A stretch of 64,000 nt of DNA, from positions 124,001 to 188,000 of the forward strand of contig JASANG010002517.1 in NCBI GenBank assembly GCA_030248215.1. Direction: 5' to 3'. This document shows, piece by piece, positions 32,780-43,319 of this stretch. A model generated the notes under the pieces. That model was not told the origin of the DNA. It made no database searches and saw nothing but the letters and a program-made list of their open reading frames with translations. How positions within the stretch are numbered: the stretch's first letter is position 1; each line of letters opens with the position of its first letter. Origin of the DNA: Enoplolaimus lenunculus (Eukaryota; Nematoda; Enoplea; Enoplida; Thoracostomopsidae). Made by a program: the position numbers and the translations under genes.

Positions 32780-33151
32780 AAAGTTTCTATTTTGAACAAT
32801 TTTGGCAGTTGAACTTTGTATTAAACTTTGCTTCAAAGTTAATACAAACAAATACACTGAAATAAACAACTGTCAATAAGTACAAGTCATTATAGCAAAA
32901 TTGCAGGAACCTCCAGCAAAAATTCAGCCTGAAGCCGAGGTCCGTTGTGAGCACAAGTCAGAGGCAGATTTCCGGCTGTATCCTGGCCGAGTTTATGTTA
33001 CTTCAAGGGCCGTCCCGTTATTTTCCACACGCAATAGAGTAAAACTAGAGTTTAGACTATTTTTTGCTTAGACTTTGAATTTACACTTAGTTTTAAGCCT
33101 AGGAACATGTGTAATCATGAGTTACGACTCTGAAAGTAAACAATGACCCTG

Positions 33152-33361
33152 CAGTGCAAAAAATGGCGTGTCAAATTGATTCCCTCGCAAATAGGCTTTT
33201 CCTGACTACACAAACTGAGTCAAATTTGACTCCACCAGAGTCAAATTCGATTCACTATGACGCACGTTTGACTCTGGCGGGGTCGAATTTGACTCAGTTT
33301 GTGTAGTTTAGAAAAAGCCTATTTCCGAGAGTGTCAATTTGACTCACCATTTTTTACAGTG
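33152..33361. mobile_element. TA-type palindromic MITE (CACTGCAAAAAATGG family)
   Basis: The ends CAGTGCAAAAAATGGCGTG and TCACCATTTTTTACAGTG enclose the GAGTCAAATTTGACTC palindrome. The right-hand part of a GGCC-MITE relative directly abuts its left end. Confidence 0.7.
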
Positions 33362-34541
33362 TGACCCATATTAATATGAAGGTTAAATTTTAACAAAGGC
33401 TGTTCATTTTTACTGAGCACAAACTTAAAACTTTGCATTGTACAACGTAATCATCCAAAGCGGAATTCGAATTAACGATGGTGTCATTCCAGCGAGTCGA
33501 TGCCATTTGAGAAACCAAAGCAAATCTTTCAGCTTTCGTAGGTTCTTTGGAACGGTACCTGAAAACACAAAACCCCGCGTTGCGAATCAAACAAAGCAGA
33601 CGGGGACCGGACCAGGTAAAGAAATGTAGAAAAATGGTAACAGAACTGTTTAAATTGACGCCCGTTTTAATTTGAGAGGCGGTGCGTTTTTCTGCGGGAC
33701 TGCAATAAAGTTTAAGGTTTTGACTGATGTTTTGCTTAGGCTGCAGTTTAGGTTTAGTTATCCTTACGCTAAGGTTCAAATTTAGGCGTATGAATGTGAT
33801 TAAGTACTACTGTTATGCCCCTTAAAGTAACATTGACCGAAATTCGCATGAATTACAAAGTTGACAAACCACATTTTTACCGTCGATGTCGACGAAACCA
33901 TAAATTTCGCCGAGTTCAACTGATGCCCAAACTTTGCCAGTTTTCTCGATTACGTTCGTATCTGAAATATACCGTAATTCGCAGTTGTGAAAGGTTTCGG
34001 TAGAACATTGGGCCGAGAATGAATACGGTAGCTTAGTTGAATTACTCAGCTACGATACGCGTATGGTGATGGACGTTGACGGATGGCGCCGAACGACAAG
34101 CATATAATGCCACCCTAATACTATACATGACGTGCACCAGTATATCATCAATGTTTATGCTCTTTACATACACTTTACCATGCACCAGGGTTCCATCGGA
34201 ATTTTGATCCCGGCTAAAATTCCGGCAGATTCCGATTCCGGCTAAAATTCCGGCAAAATTTGACTTCCGATTCCGATTCCGGCTAACTGCTGTGCCGATG
34301 CCGGAATTCTGATTTTTCGGTTATGAGTTTTTAAGATGATTGAGCTTTGATTTTCGTGCCGTCAACACTTATTTATCGCAAATGGCCAAGTGTTAAAGCG
34401 ATTCTTTCTCAAAACTGATCAGCTCTTTTGGCAATGTAAAACAGTACCAGCCAATGTAACGGGTTCATTTTTCTTCAACGAATTGTAATTATTTTATATA
34501 TGTCGTGCCCTGAACACATATTTCGTGCTACTAGCAAAGCC

Positions 34542-34812
34542 TTAACCCTTTCTCACATGAATATGTTCTATTTCCCGTGAGACCTACTTTTATGCTAGGA
34601 TTCGAACTCCAGTGACTGGAGTGGGAGGCGTATACCATCACCACTCCGCTATAGGAGCTTGACGCTCGAGCCCGAGGGGGCTCTCACGTCTTGTGGTGAT
34701 TTAGTACTATGTATACGTGTTGCAATTGTTAAACACGGTGCGATATATACTATTTAACGTATATACACTGCGCTAAGTTGCCTACAGGCAACTCAATGTG
34801 AGAAAGGGTTAA
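34542..34812. mobile_element. piggyBac-like MITE (TTAA + CCC ends) with a tRNA-like core
   Basis: It is bounded by TTAA at 34542-34545 and 34809-34812, with inverted ends CCCTTTCTCACAT and ATGTGAGAAAGGG. TTAA with CCC-starting ends is the piggyBac pattern. On the minus strand, about 34590-34660 is tRNA-like: A-box TAGCGGAGTGGTGATGG, loop GCCTCCCAC (Gly-CCC-like), B-box GAGTTCGAATCC. A diverged copy is 59288-59479. Confidence 0.75.
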
Positions 34813-37800
34813 GTAAATTAAGAAGGTTGTGTGACGTTGGCTGTCGCACAATCCAGTGTGAGGCAACCGCTCTGCGTAAGCTAAACTGGATGTCATCTCG
34901 TTGCTTGCGAAACCATGGCGAGAATATAATTTTCTGATGAATTCATCTGGAACATTGTTCAATGTTTCTGAATTTTGGGGACGCATCCCATTGACTTCTG
35001 GAATGTAATTCTCACACTTGTTGCTTCATTGGCAGGGCGTAAACGAATAGTAAAAGTAACGCAAACAAAAACGGATATTAAAATATAAAAGTTTTATGAA
35101 TTTCGTAATATTTATTTTCATATCGAACAATTGCAGCATATTCGTAAACAGCAACGGACACAGATTTTCACCTGAAACAGAACGGATATTCGGCTCTCGC
35201 CGTGGTTATTAGAAATACCTGATGCTAAATGAACAATCGCCTTTCCAGCATATTCCACAGATTCGCCAGCAGCAAACACATCTTTCATGTTGATTCCACT
35301 CTAAAAAATAAACGATAAAATTAGTATTGATTTGTAATAAACGACCGCATGTAGTGACCATAACAGATCCTGAGAGTTACAAATAAAGGTCATGTTTTGG
35401 ACCAATGTTACTTTAAGGGGCGTAACAGTAGATTAAGCATATTCCTAAGCATAAGCAAAAAATTTAATATAGAATCTAATCCTACAGTTTTATAGACCCA
35501 TCAGAAACCTGGACGCCCTTAAAGTAACATGGACCTGTTTGGTATATGTCGTACCTATTCAGGTTTCTGCAGGCCCGTAGCCAGCTCATCTTGCTAGAAG
35601 GGGCTAAAACTTTTTCAGGTTCGGCATTTAAAGGTTTTCAATGACTTACAAGCAAGGTTGAAAATCGTCTAGGGAAGCCAAAAATTTACCAGGGCGCTGA
35701 AACCCCCTTCCCCCCTTCCACTTGGTGGCTACGGGCTCGGATTTCAGGCATTCGCTTTATCCGGACAGCCAAATAAAAATTAGAAATTTTCCACATTCAA
35801 CACTGCGTATGCATCATTTTACGACGAATTCCATAAAACTATTTATGGTAATTTTTGCGTTTGCAGGAACTCGTTTACCGGCTGACACGTGTGCGAACTT
35901 CTCGGCCTGCAGCCTGATCAGCATGGCGACAGAGGTACAGACAACCTGCTCTTAAACCAATTTTTAGGTTATTTCAGATATTCGGTCCGTTCATATATCC
36001 GGACAAGTAAAAATCGAAAGCTGTTGGAACTGATCAATGATACGTTCGTTGTTTCTTTGCTGTTTACCAGCCCAAATGTCTCGTTACCGCAACAACTTTA
36101 TGTTTGAACCAATGAAAATGTGATAAAACACCAACTTCAGCGTCGATCATATCTAAATTATCGGTAATGACTTTCAAATTGACCAATTCTGTACGGCATC
36201 CACCAGGCCATAAACTTAAACACGTCACATTGTGGCGTTTCAATTCGTTCGCGCAGTCGGCTGCCAAGCGATCACACTGAAAAATTCGGACAAACACGTA
36301 TATACGTCTCCTGTTCCAAGCATCACCAGTATAATTTTCGTGGCCAATGTTACTTTAAGGGGCGTAACAGTAAATTATGCGAGTGTCTATGCCTAAGCCT
36401 AAGCCTAAGCGTTGCAAAAATGTGTTCCTAAGCCTAAGCCTAAGCAAAAATGTAATCTAGAATCTAAACCTACTCTTTTATGGACCCGCCAGAAACCTGG
36501 ACGCCCCTTAAAGTAACATGGGCCATTTTCGTGAACGTCTCTATATGGTACTCTTCTAATTAACTTGAAAATTTTGCCCCTTGTACACTTTCTTCCCCAG
36601 ACTCGTAGCCAGCTCACCTTGCTAGGCATGAGGGGCTAAAAATTTTTTATGAGTTGTATTAACGGTTTTCAGCGACTCACAAGCAAGGTTGAAAATCTTC
36701 TAGGGGTCAAAATTTGTTCAGGGTGAACTGAGCAACCCTGCCCCCCTTGGCTACGGACCCGTTCTTCCTATATTGCGCTAGACTTTTGGTTTTACGCTAA
36801 TTTTCTACGAAATTTCGGAAATTCTATGCTGAAAATTGTGACAAAAGTGAAACAAAATTCGCTAAACAGATGAATTTTGTTAAATTATGCAAAATTTTAC
36901 TACCGAAATTACCAGAACCTCCGGCAAAAATTCAACCGGAGCCGGAGGCCAAATTTCTGCCAGAACCGGAGACAGACCTCCGGTTGCACTCTATGCTTTA
37001 TGGTCCATCCTATTTGTTCAAACTTACAGCAGCCTTACCAACTCCGTAGGGTACGCCGAAAAAATATCGCAGCCCACCAATCGATGATACGATAACTATC
37101 AAACCTTGACGTCGTTGGGTCATTAGTCGACTCGCGTAAACGGTCCATATATAGTGACCCCGGAGGCCAGCATCATTCACTTCGTCCCAATAATTCGCTG
37201 GGTCTACGGCGTAGAATGGTGTGCCGTATTTTTCGAATGTGATCTATAACCACAGTGCGCGTGGTTTTCAAATGTATGTAGCATCTATTACAGTTTATGC
37301 GTAGTTATACTATTTTTGCTATAATTTCCGAATTTTCAAATGTTGTCATGAATTGGGCTCAAGAATAAGGTTAAGTCTAAGCCGACGTTTATGTTTTAGA
37401 TCAAAGTTTAGGGTCAAGTTTAGGTTAAAGTATTTGTTTTATGCCTACGCTTGCATATGTGTGTAAGGCCTTAAGTCAAGCGTGAATTCAGGTCATTCCC
37501 ATATCCCTATTTCACAGATTTTAGCGCTAGAACGCTTTTTGCATAAACGACTGCAGTGTTGAAAGTTAAACCGTATCCACACGTGCAAATTTTTGCTGCG
37601 ATAACTTGCAGCTGCAAATTGTACGCAGAACTTGCATTGTTTCATCAGCCAATGAGAAAACGGTTGCAATAAATTCGGTGAACTTGCATGGTTATTCACT
37701 CGACATGTGAAGTAAATTTCTAGCTGTGATTTTTAATGAATCATTTGCAGCTGCAAGTTTTTCGAACGGGATTTTTGACAAAACTTGCAAGTGCAAATTG

Positions 37801-40800
37801 TAGCTGAAAGTTGTCGCAGCAAAAACTTGCAGGTGTAAATGGGGCTTGAATATATCAGCATAAACCAATTAATATAAGATCTATGCCACCTATAAGTTAA
37901 TTAAGATCAGAAGCCATATTTTACTGGTTCAAAATTATACGAAACCTGTCACCAACTGTTGATAGATGCTACATACATTTGAGAATATGATCAGAGAAAA
38001 AAAACTTAATTTTTGACGATTTTAAAAGAATTTCAGTAAAGTACATACATTTACTCCAGAGTACGCATTATTAACTAAAATATCAAGTTTGCCGTTTTGT
38101 TCCAGTTCAATCTGTTGAACTGTTCGTTCGATATCTGCAGCGTTTGAATTGTCGCAATAGACTGCAATACCAGTTCCACCGCGGTCAGTTACCCAAAAAC
38201 ATACATTTTATCCTTTTTACACTGCAAAAAATGGTGAGTCAAATCGACTGTCTCCGAAATAGGCTCTACGGGAATACGCAAACTGAGTCAAATTTGAATC
38301 CACCGGAGTCAAACGTGTGACTAAGTGAATCAAATTTGACTCTGTCGGAGTCGAATTTGACTCAGTTTGTGTACTTCCGTAAAGCTTATTTCGGAGAGAG
38401 TCAATTTAACTCAGAATCTTTTGCAGTGTACGCACAGAGTATATGAGCAATTAATTGCAAACTGTGAACGAACAATAAACACTTTCACAATTGCTGAATA
38501 GCACAGACACATGTCTCTGTAAAGCATGTGAGACATGCTTGTCCAAGTACATATGCAATAAATGCAATACACATTGTGTTGTATGCTTGCTGGCAGCATA
38601 CGGTCGACAATATATTCGACGAGAAATGCAGTTGGAAAGGCGGGCTGTGTGCGCAGTGGTACAGTGCTCGCTTAAGGATCCGTAGGTTGAGAGTTCCGAT
38701 CCCCGCTCCGGAGGTCCGCTTTTCCTGCTACTATAAGTTGAAAGGTCTGAAGTCCCGGTTCATACCTTGACTGACAGTCTTTAGTCCCTGTTTGAGTTTC
38801 TAAAATGGGCGTAAGTTTTGAAGCTTTGACTTGATTTAAGTCCGGGATGTCCGCGAAGGATTTTCTATTTGTGGATTAAGTTGATGTTGGCAGACACTCA
38901 TGTTTAGTTTCGACATATCGTTGTGTGTTTGCAAGGAGATAAAGTTGAATATGAAATGTGCAATTATCAAAATCTTTTGAAATTTTACCTAAAGTCTGTT
39001 GCCCAACTTAAGTTTAAACCCTCACTAGGTCAAATGTCGACTTAACAGCGGCAAGCAACTGTCGTAGTCATCTAGAACAATAGTTTGAAACCATAATTTC
39101 GACGGCCAATGTTACTTTAGGGGCGTAACAATAAAGTAAACGTATTCCTAAGCCTAAGCCTAAGCAAAAACATGTATTCTAGAATCTAAAACTACTCTTT
39201 TATAGGTCCATCAGAAACCTGGACGCCCCTTAAAGTAATATGGGCCATTCAAACGATGCTAAAAGTGCCAAATTTTCCTTGTCAATTTGAAAAATTCTAC
39301 GTGTTCTTATGCGTTTAAGACTTGAATACAAATGTTTTGTCACAAAACATCGCTCACCTCTTGTGCAGTTTTCTCTAACGAAACAGCATCTGCTACGGCT
39401 GAACCGTTTTCAAGCAACCAGTTTTGTGAATGTGTGGGATTTCTTGCTGAAACAAACTTTGCTCGACCAACGAAACTCACTTGGTTTATACAAGACTTAA
39501 CATAACTCGCTTGGATTTGTTAAACCCAATTTACACGTTCACGTTTTTGCAGCGGGAACACGCAGCTGCAACTTGCATGAAATATACTTGAAGCTGCAAG
39601 TATTTTCAAAAGAACATTCCGATTGGCCAATCAAACTGCATGCAATTCAAGTGACTTGCAACTGCGTTCACAGGTGCGAATTAAACTAAATCACATGAAT
39701 TCTAGTGAATAATTTGCAGCTGCAAGTACTTAAAGCTGATTCATGACCAAACTTGCGCATGCAAGTTGCACGTGTAAGTTTTTGCTGCAAAAACTTGCAC
39801 GTTTGAATCGAGCTTAAGGTTTAGGTTTCGGTTTAAAATTAAATTAACACGTAATGCGTACGGTTTTTACTATGTTTAGGCTCAGGGTTGATACGCATTG
39901 TGGGGTCAAAACTAAATTCACGATTGTGTTCCACCTACATTCTGCACATCAATGTGTGAAATTAAAATTGATTCAAGTAAAATCATGCGCTTCCCTTCGA
40001 TTAAGCGCTGGTGTAAACTTAGGATTACAGGTAGGTTTTTACCCACTATCGCATAGTTCAACTTTGAGCAACTCAGCGCAAAGTGTACTGCAGTGACCCG
40101 AATAAGAGGGGGGCTGATATTTATTTGGTATCTCCAGAGGGTACCCCCTTGTTATTCGGGCACGGACTGTTATCTATTTTAACCCACGCTCCGCCGCCCT
40201 TCGTTACTGATATATATCCGGCACTGCAATTATTTGTTGAAACAAATGTTTATTTGTCTTGAGTCAATAGCTTGAGCGATAATACAAGGTTATACTTAGG
40301 AATGTACTTTCAAAATTTACGTACGTTTTAAAGTTTCGAACTTAAATTATTTGGTGCTGGAGCCATTTTTATGCGCTACAATTAGGGTTTAGGGATACTA
40401 TCCGCTTACGGACTTTTATTACGGATACGGAGTCCTATTGATTCGGACTCAAAATGGGGACCCCCTCTTATTCGGGACAATACAGTATGAAAATAGTGCA
40501 CATGGTCAGCAAATGTAGCGCATACAAATGGGACAGAATGTTACAAGACGTCCCGTTCGTCTCGAGTGTTAAGTTCCTATAGCCGAAGGCTGATAGTGAC
40601 CGCCTCTCATTACAGTGGCCTGATGTCGGATCGTAGCATCAAATTAGATTTCATAAGAAATAGCAGATATTCATTTGAGAAAGGATTATTAAATGCACGA
40701 CTTAAATGTATACGTGGGGGAGTAGGCTTCGATTATCAATTCAGTGCTCGAACCCTTTTCTATACATGGGGCACTTTGTTTGAAATTAAAAGTAATGTTC

Positions 40801-41517
40801 TGCGTTCTTGTGAAACCCTTTTGAGTGTCACTAACAATCGGCCGGGCCAGTAGCCAAGAGAGGGCCGTGGTAGCTCAGCCCCCTCTGGAAAAATTTTGGC
40901 CCACTAGAAAATTTTCAACCTTCTTGTAAGTCATTGAAACCCTTGTATGCCCCTCCTGAAAAATTTTTAGCCCCCCCCCCCAGCCTGGGGATCTGGCTAC
41001 GGGTCTACAATCAGCTCATGGTAAAGCCACAAGCATATAAATGCATTGCTGGCACATTAGGAACCCAAACTGTAAATGCATGACATACTGATCGAAAAAG
41101 CGATTATTTCTAAATTTGAGCTGAGTCCAGCGGTTAAAATGGTTCCTGTTGGTGCCCCAAAGAATACGTCCAGTTCAACCCTGGATGCATATGCTTGGAG
41201 GTCAACAAAATGCAGGGTCTCATGCCTGCGACCCTGAAATTTTCGCTTCCGCCGCAAACAATGTAAAAGATCGGTTAAGTAACCCTTTTTGCCCTATTTT
41301 GGGCCACAACCGGGAAGTTGAAGCATTTTCTATAAGAGAACAAGGGGACAGTCGCAATTATTCCTTCACTCATACTGCAAACTCGAACAAGTTTGCCTGG
41401 TTTGTAAACTTTACCTGTAACGTACACTGTTGCACCTGCTTCTCCAAGCTGTAAAGCGATTCCACGTCCTATGCCACGCGATGCACCAGTCACAACCGTA
41501 ACTTTACCTTTCAACAT
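34750..41517 (-). CDS. DHRS1: DHRS1-like short-chain dehydrogenase (6 firm exons plus 1 tentative)
   Basis: Minus-strand exons in order are 41517-41415, 39446-39358, 38192-38049, 37243-37028, 36276-36136 and 35300-35219, then a tentative 34997-34750. Phases agree throughout. SDR enzymes use NAD(P)H on carbonyl or hydroxyl substrates; DHRS1 substrates include steroids and xenobiotics. The Rossmann motif GASRGIGRGIALQLGEAGAT is in exon 1. NNAYSG, of the NNAG type, ends exon 3. Exon 4 has the Ser of IVIVSSIGG and the YGVGK of the YxxxK active site. Exon 5 has CDRLAADCANELKRH and SLWPGGCRTELV, a DHRS1 signature. The start used is MLKGKV; MQHPV, 16 codons upstream in frame, is possible. The acceptor before exon 3 is GG, not AG. 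About 20 residues expected after exon 6 were not found, and the tentative last exon ends inside a MITE. Confidence 0.85.
35034..35205 (-). repeat. Inverted fragment of the 'CAGGGTGTAACCGGATATCC' family
   Basis: CAGGGCGTAAACGAATAG at one end, and AACGGATATTCGGC at the other, enclose the CATATCGAACAATTGCAGCA block seen inverted near 8870 and 55300. It occupies the intron where a missing DHRS1 exon would be expected. Confidence 0.5.
35399..35535. mobile_element. GGCC-type MITE (GGACC ends)
   Basis: GGACCAATGTTACTTTAAGG and CCTTAAAGTAACATGGACC are inverted. The interior is short, with the ATCTAATCCTACAGTTTTAT block and one CCTAAGCATAAGC run. It lies in the last DHRS1 introns. Confidence 0.7.
35570..35745. 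mobile_element. hAT-like MITE ('CAGGCCCGTAGCCAG' family)
   Basis: CAGGCCCGTAGCCAGCTCAT and the inverse GGTGGCTACGGGCTCG bound a block with TTTTCAATGACTTACAAGCA and AAGGTTGAAAAT. Relatives are at 36598-36768, 40855-41010, 42290-42480, 45697-45840, 51695-51855 and 52370-52535. Confidence 0.6.
36342..36524. mobile_element. GGCC-ended MITE, perfect 8-bp duplication ATTTTCGT
   Basis: The ends GGCCAATGTTACTTTAAGGG and CCCTTAAAGTAACATGGGCC differ at one base. ATTTTCGT lies at 36334-36341 and 36525-36532. The interior has three CCTAAGCCTAAGC blocks. It is in DHRS1 intron 4/5 territory, just upstream of exon 5 on the minus strand. Confidence 0.88.
36598..36768. mobile_element. hAT-like MITE ('CGTAGCCAG' family)
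   Basis: CAGACTCGTAGCCAGCTCAC and CCTTGGCTACGGACCCG bound it, with the AAGCAAGGTTGAAAATCTTC core. It is in a DHRS1 intron. A short CCGGAGGC element piece follows at 36885-36990. Confidence 0.55.
37566..37850. mobile_element. TTAA-type palindromic element nested in an 'AAATGTATGTAGC' element
   Basis: TTAAACCGTATCCACACGTG and AGGTGTAAATGGGGCTTGAA match the 28677 element. The outer element runs from about 37260 (TCAAATGTATGTAGCATCTA) to 37990 (inverse TAGATGCTACATACATTTGA). Both are in DHRS1 intron 3. Confidence 0.6.
38220..38428. mobile_element. TA-flanked palindromic MITE next to DHRS1 exon 3
   Basis: CACTGCAAAAAATGGTGAGT and the inverse end at TTTTGCAGTG are flanked by TA on both sides. Its left edge lies 27 bp from the 5' end of DHRS1 exon 3, so it is immediately upstream of the aberrant acceptor in the transcript sense. 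Confidence 0.8.
38643..38716 (+). mobile_element. tRNA-Leu-like segment, SINE candidate
   Basis: A-box-like TGCGCAGTGGTACAGTGC, loop GCTTAAGG (TAA) and B-box GAGTTCCGATCCC are in tRNA order and spacing. The acceptor stem is not convincing. The SINE body was not delimited. Confidence 0.4.
39104..39246. mobile_element. GGCC-ended MITE in DHRS1 intron 2
   Basis: The ends GGCCAATGTTACTTTAGGGG and CCCTTAAAGTAATATGGGCC are inverted. It is a short copy with a single CCTAAGCCTAAGC run. The flanks agree poorly. Confidence 0.75.
39520..39817. mobile_element. TTAA-flanked palindromic element in DHRS1 intron 1
   Basis: TTAA bounds both ends. Inside are CCCAATTTACACGTTCACGT, several CAGCTGCAAGT words and the inverted TTTGCTGCAAAAACTTGCAC. 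It is the third copy of the 28677 family. Confidence 0.65.
40088..40485. mobile_element. TA-flanked MITE ('TACTGTAGTGACCCGAATAAG' type), about 400 bp
   Basis: TACTGCAGTGACCCGAATAA and the inverse TTATTCGGGACAATACAGTA bound it. An inverted copy lies at about 47586-48028, sharing CGTTACTG, AAAGTTTCGAAC and GGGTTTAGGG blocks. A third, truncated copy begins at 57573. Confidence 0.75.
40855..41010. repeat. hAT-like MITE ('CGTAGCCAG' family) in DHRS1 intron 1
   Basis: CCAGTAGCCAAGAGAGGG and CTGGCTACGGGTC ends enclose CCCTCTGGAAAAATTTTGGC and GTAAGTCATTGAAACCCTTG. Confidence 0.5.
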
Positions 41518-42289
41518 TTCAATATTAATGGTCAGTTTCAATATCCTTATAACCGGATGTTGCAAAGTTTACTTTTCACACATATTCCGAACGGTTACTA
41601 GGACGCTCACGGATGCGGTAAAAGGCGCTGGAGGCGCGGTTCTTCCGAGTCCATAACCAGAGTAGGGTCAGGAGCACCGTGCCTCTCCAGGGCTGTTTCA
41701 TCTCATCCATGAGTGTGCTATTAAAGTAGGGTCAGGGACAGAGATGTAAGTGGGTAAAGATTTTTTAACTGCGCAGCGCTTTACCTGCGAAAATTTTATT
41801 TTAACCCCTGGTATACTTACACAGCCGATGGCTGATCATGATCAATGAGTCAAAACGTCCTTGTTTGTACAAAATGAGCATAGTTAAGATTGTATAATCA
41901 CACATTTCTTTATGGCTTCGTCGCAATTTGTCTTTTTCATTTAGAAAACTTGTGGATATATTGTTTCAAGTCAAAGAAAAATATAGCATAGATAGGAACA
42001 GCGAAGAATGTCTCCAAACGCTATATGATTAGCTGTACTCCAAAAAGTTTCTGTTCAAATGTATGTGAAAAGTATGTCCCCGTGCATGGACCTAATTCTG
42101 CTACAACCATAAGCGTAGTAACCTGCTTGATTTATAAGGAATACATGCTAATCACTCCTCTAAACGTTGTTTGCCGTTTTTTATGAAACTTTTAGGCGGC
42201 TAAAGAATCACAAATTTTTATCCGCGCTTTGAAATTCTTTACCCGTTGGTATACTCGCGTCAAAATGTTCTTAACCGTACCCGCGTTAT

Positions 42290-42480
42290 CCGTGGCGCGG
42301 GTACCCGCAGGCAGCATTTAGCTCTGCTCAAAACTACTGAGTCCTATCTGAAAAATTTTGGCTTTCTCCTTAAAAGTTTTAATTTCACTTGTAAGCTCAC
42401 GTAAAATGTTTGTATGCCTCTGCTGAAAACATTTAAACCCCTCCTTCCGTGGCATGTGGACCTGGCTAACGGGTGAGTAT
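42290..42480. repeat. Diverged hAT-like MITE upstream of DHRS1
   Basis: ACCCGCAGGCAGC..TAGCTC, an AAATTTTGGCTTT block, GTAAGCTCACGTAAAATG and CCTGGCTAACGGGTG follow the family layout. From 41518 to 42289 and from 42481 to 43150 I see no gene. Confidence 0.4.
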
Positions 42481-43149
42481 CCTACTGGTGCCTTAGACGA
42501 CCACGCCAATGAACAGAGGACTTATTAAAAATGGTCCAAAATGTTTGAGCCGCTAAAGTAGAAAATACAACTAATACTGTGAATTCTGTAGCATTCAACT
42601 TAACATTTGTAAGCCTAAGCCTAAACGTAAATGTGGGTTAAAAGTGCGCAAACTGCAATTATTTGAAAATAACTTGCATTGTAAACAAAAGTTCACAAAA
42701 ATGAAACAATTTTTTTGGATTATTTGATGCAGTCAAATACATTACAGACGCATGTAAAAATAGAATAAAATTAGCCGTAATTTCAGTTTTTTTGTAAACA
42801 TTCTTATAAATGGGTTTGGTTAATATTAATAATGTTTTGCAGTGATTTTCTTTAAAACATTCAAATTTTTGTGACTTCAATTTATTCGAATATTTACGAT
42901 GGATTATAGAAAATGTGAAATTTTCCGTACAAATTATTTTGGAACATCGAATACATCGGCGGATCGTAGGGTGGTATGGTGGTCATTCTCCGGCTCCAGC
43001 CCTGTAGTGACTAAAACGCAAGTAAAATTTTTTGATTTTAAAATTTGGTCCCAGGCACAAAATAGACACCTATACTATTAAAGTCTAAAATTTAATTATT
43101 TTCCGACTTGAAAATTTTCAATGTTCCTCAAAATTTTTAAAATCGAGCG

Positions 43150-43275
43150 GCGAGTCCTGGGCTATAAGAGAAATATGTTATAGCCCTGGGCTATCATGAG
43201 CTCGTTTTAAAAATGACCTCGTGATAGCCGTAGGCTATGGCCAATTTGGTGGCAACGTTGACAAAATTGTACTGA
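43150..43275. repeat. Foldback repeat with GGCTAT/ATAGCC words
   Basis: TCCTGGGCTATAAGAGAAAT, GTTATAGCCCTGGGCTATCA and GTGGCAACGTTGACAAAATT match 29590-29725 in order. Confidence 0.5.
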
Positions 43276-43319
43276 ACCGAGCATAAAAAATGTTTAATAA
43301 AACGAACTTTAAAGCTGTA

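Noticed and set aside
36900-37095. Plus-strand frames overlapping the DHRS1-like exon 4 region
   Set aside because: They are the reverse shadow of that exon and of a CCGGAGGC repeat; the minus strand carries the conserved SDR motifs.
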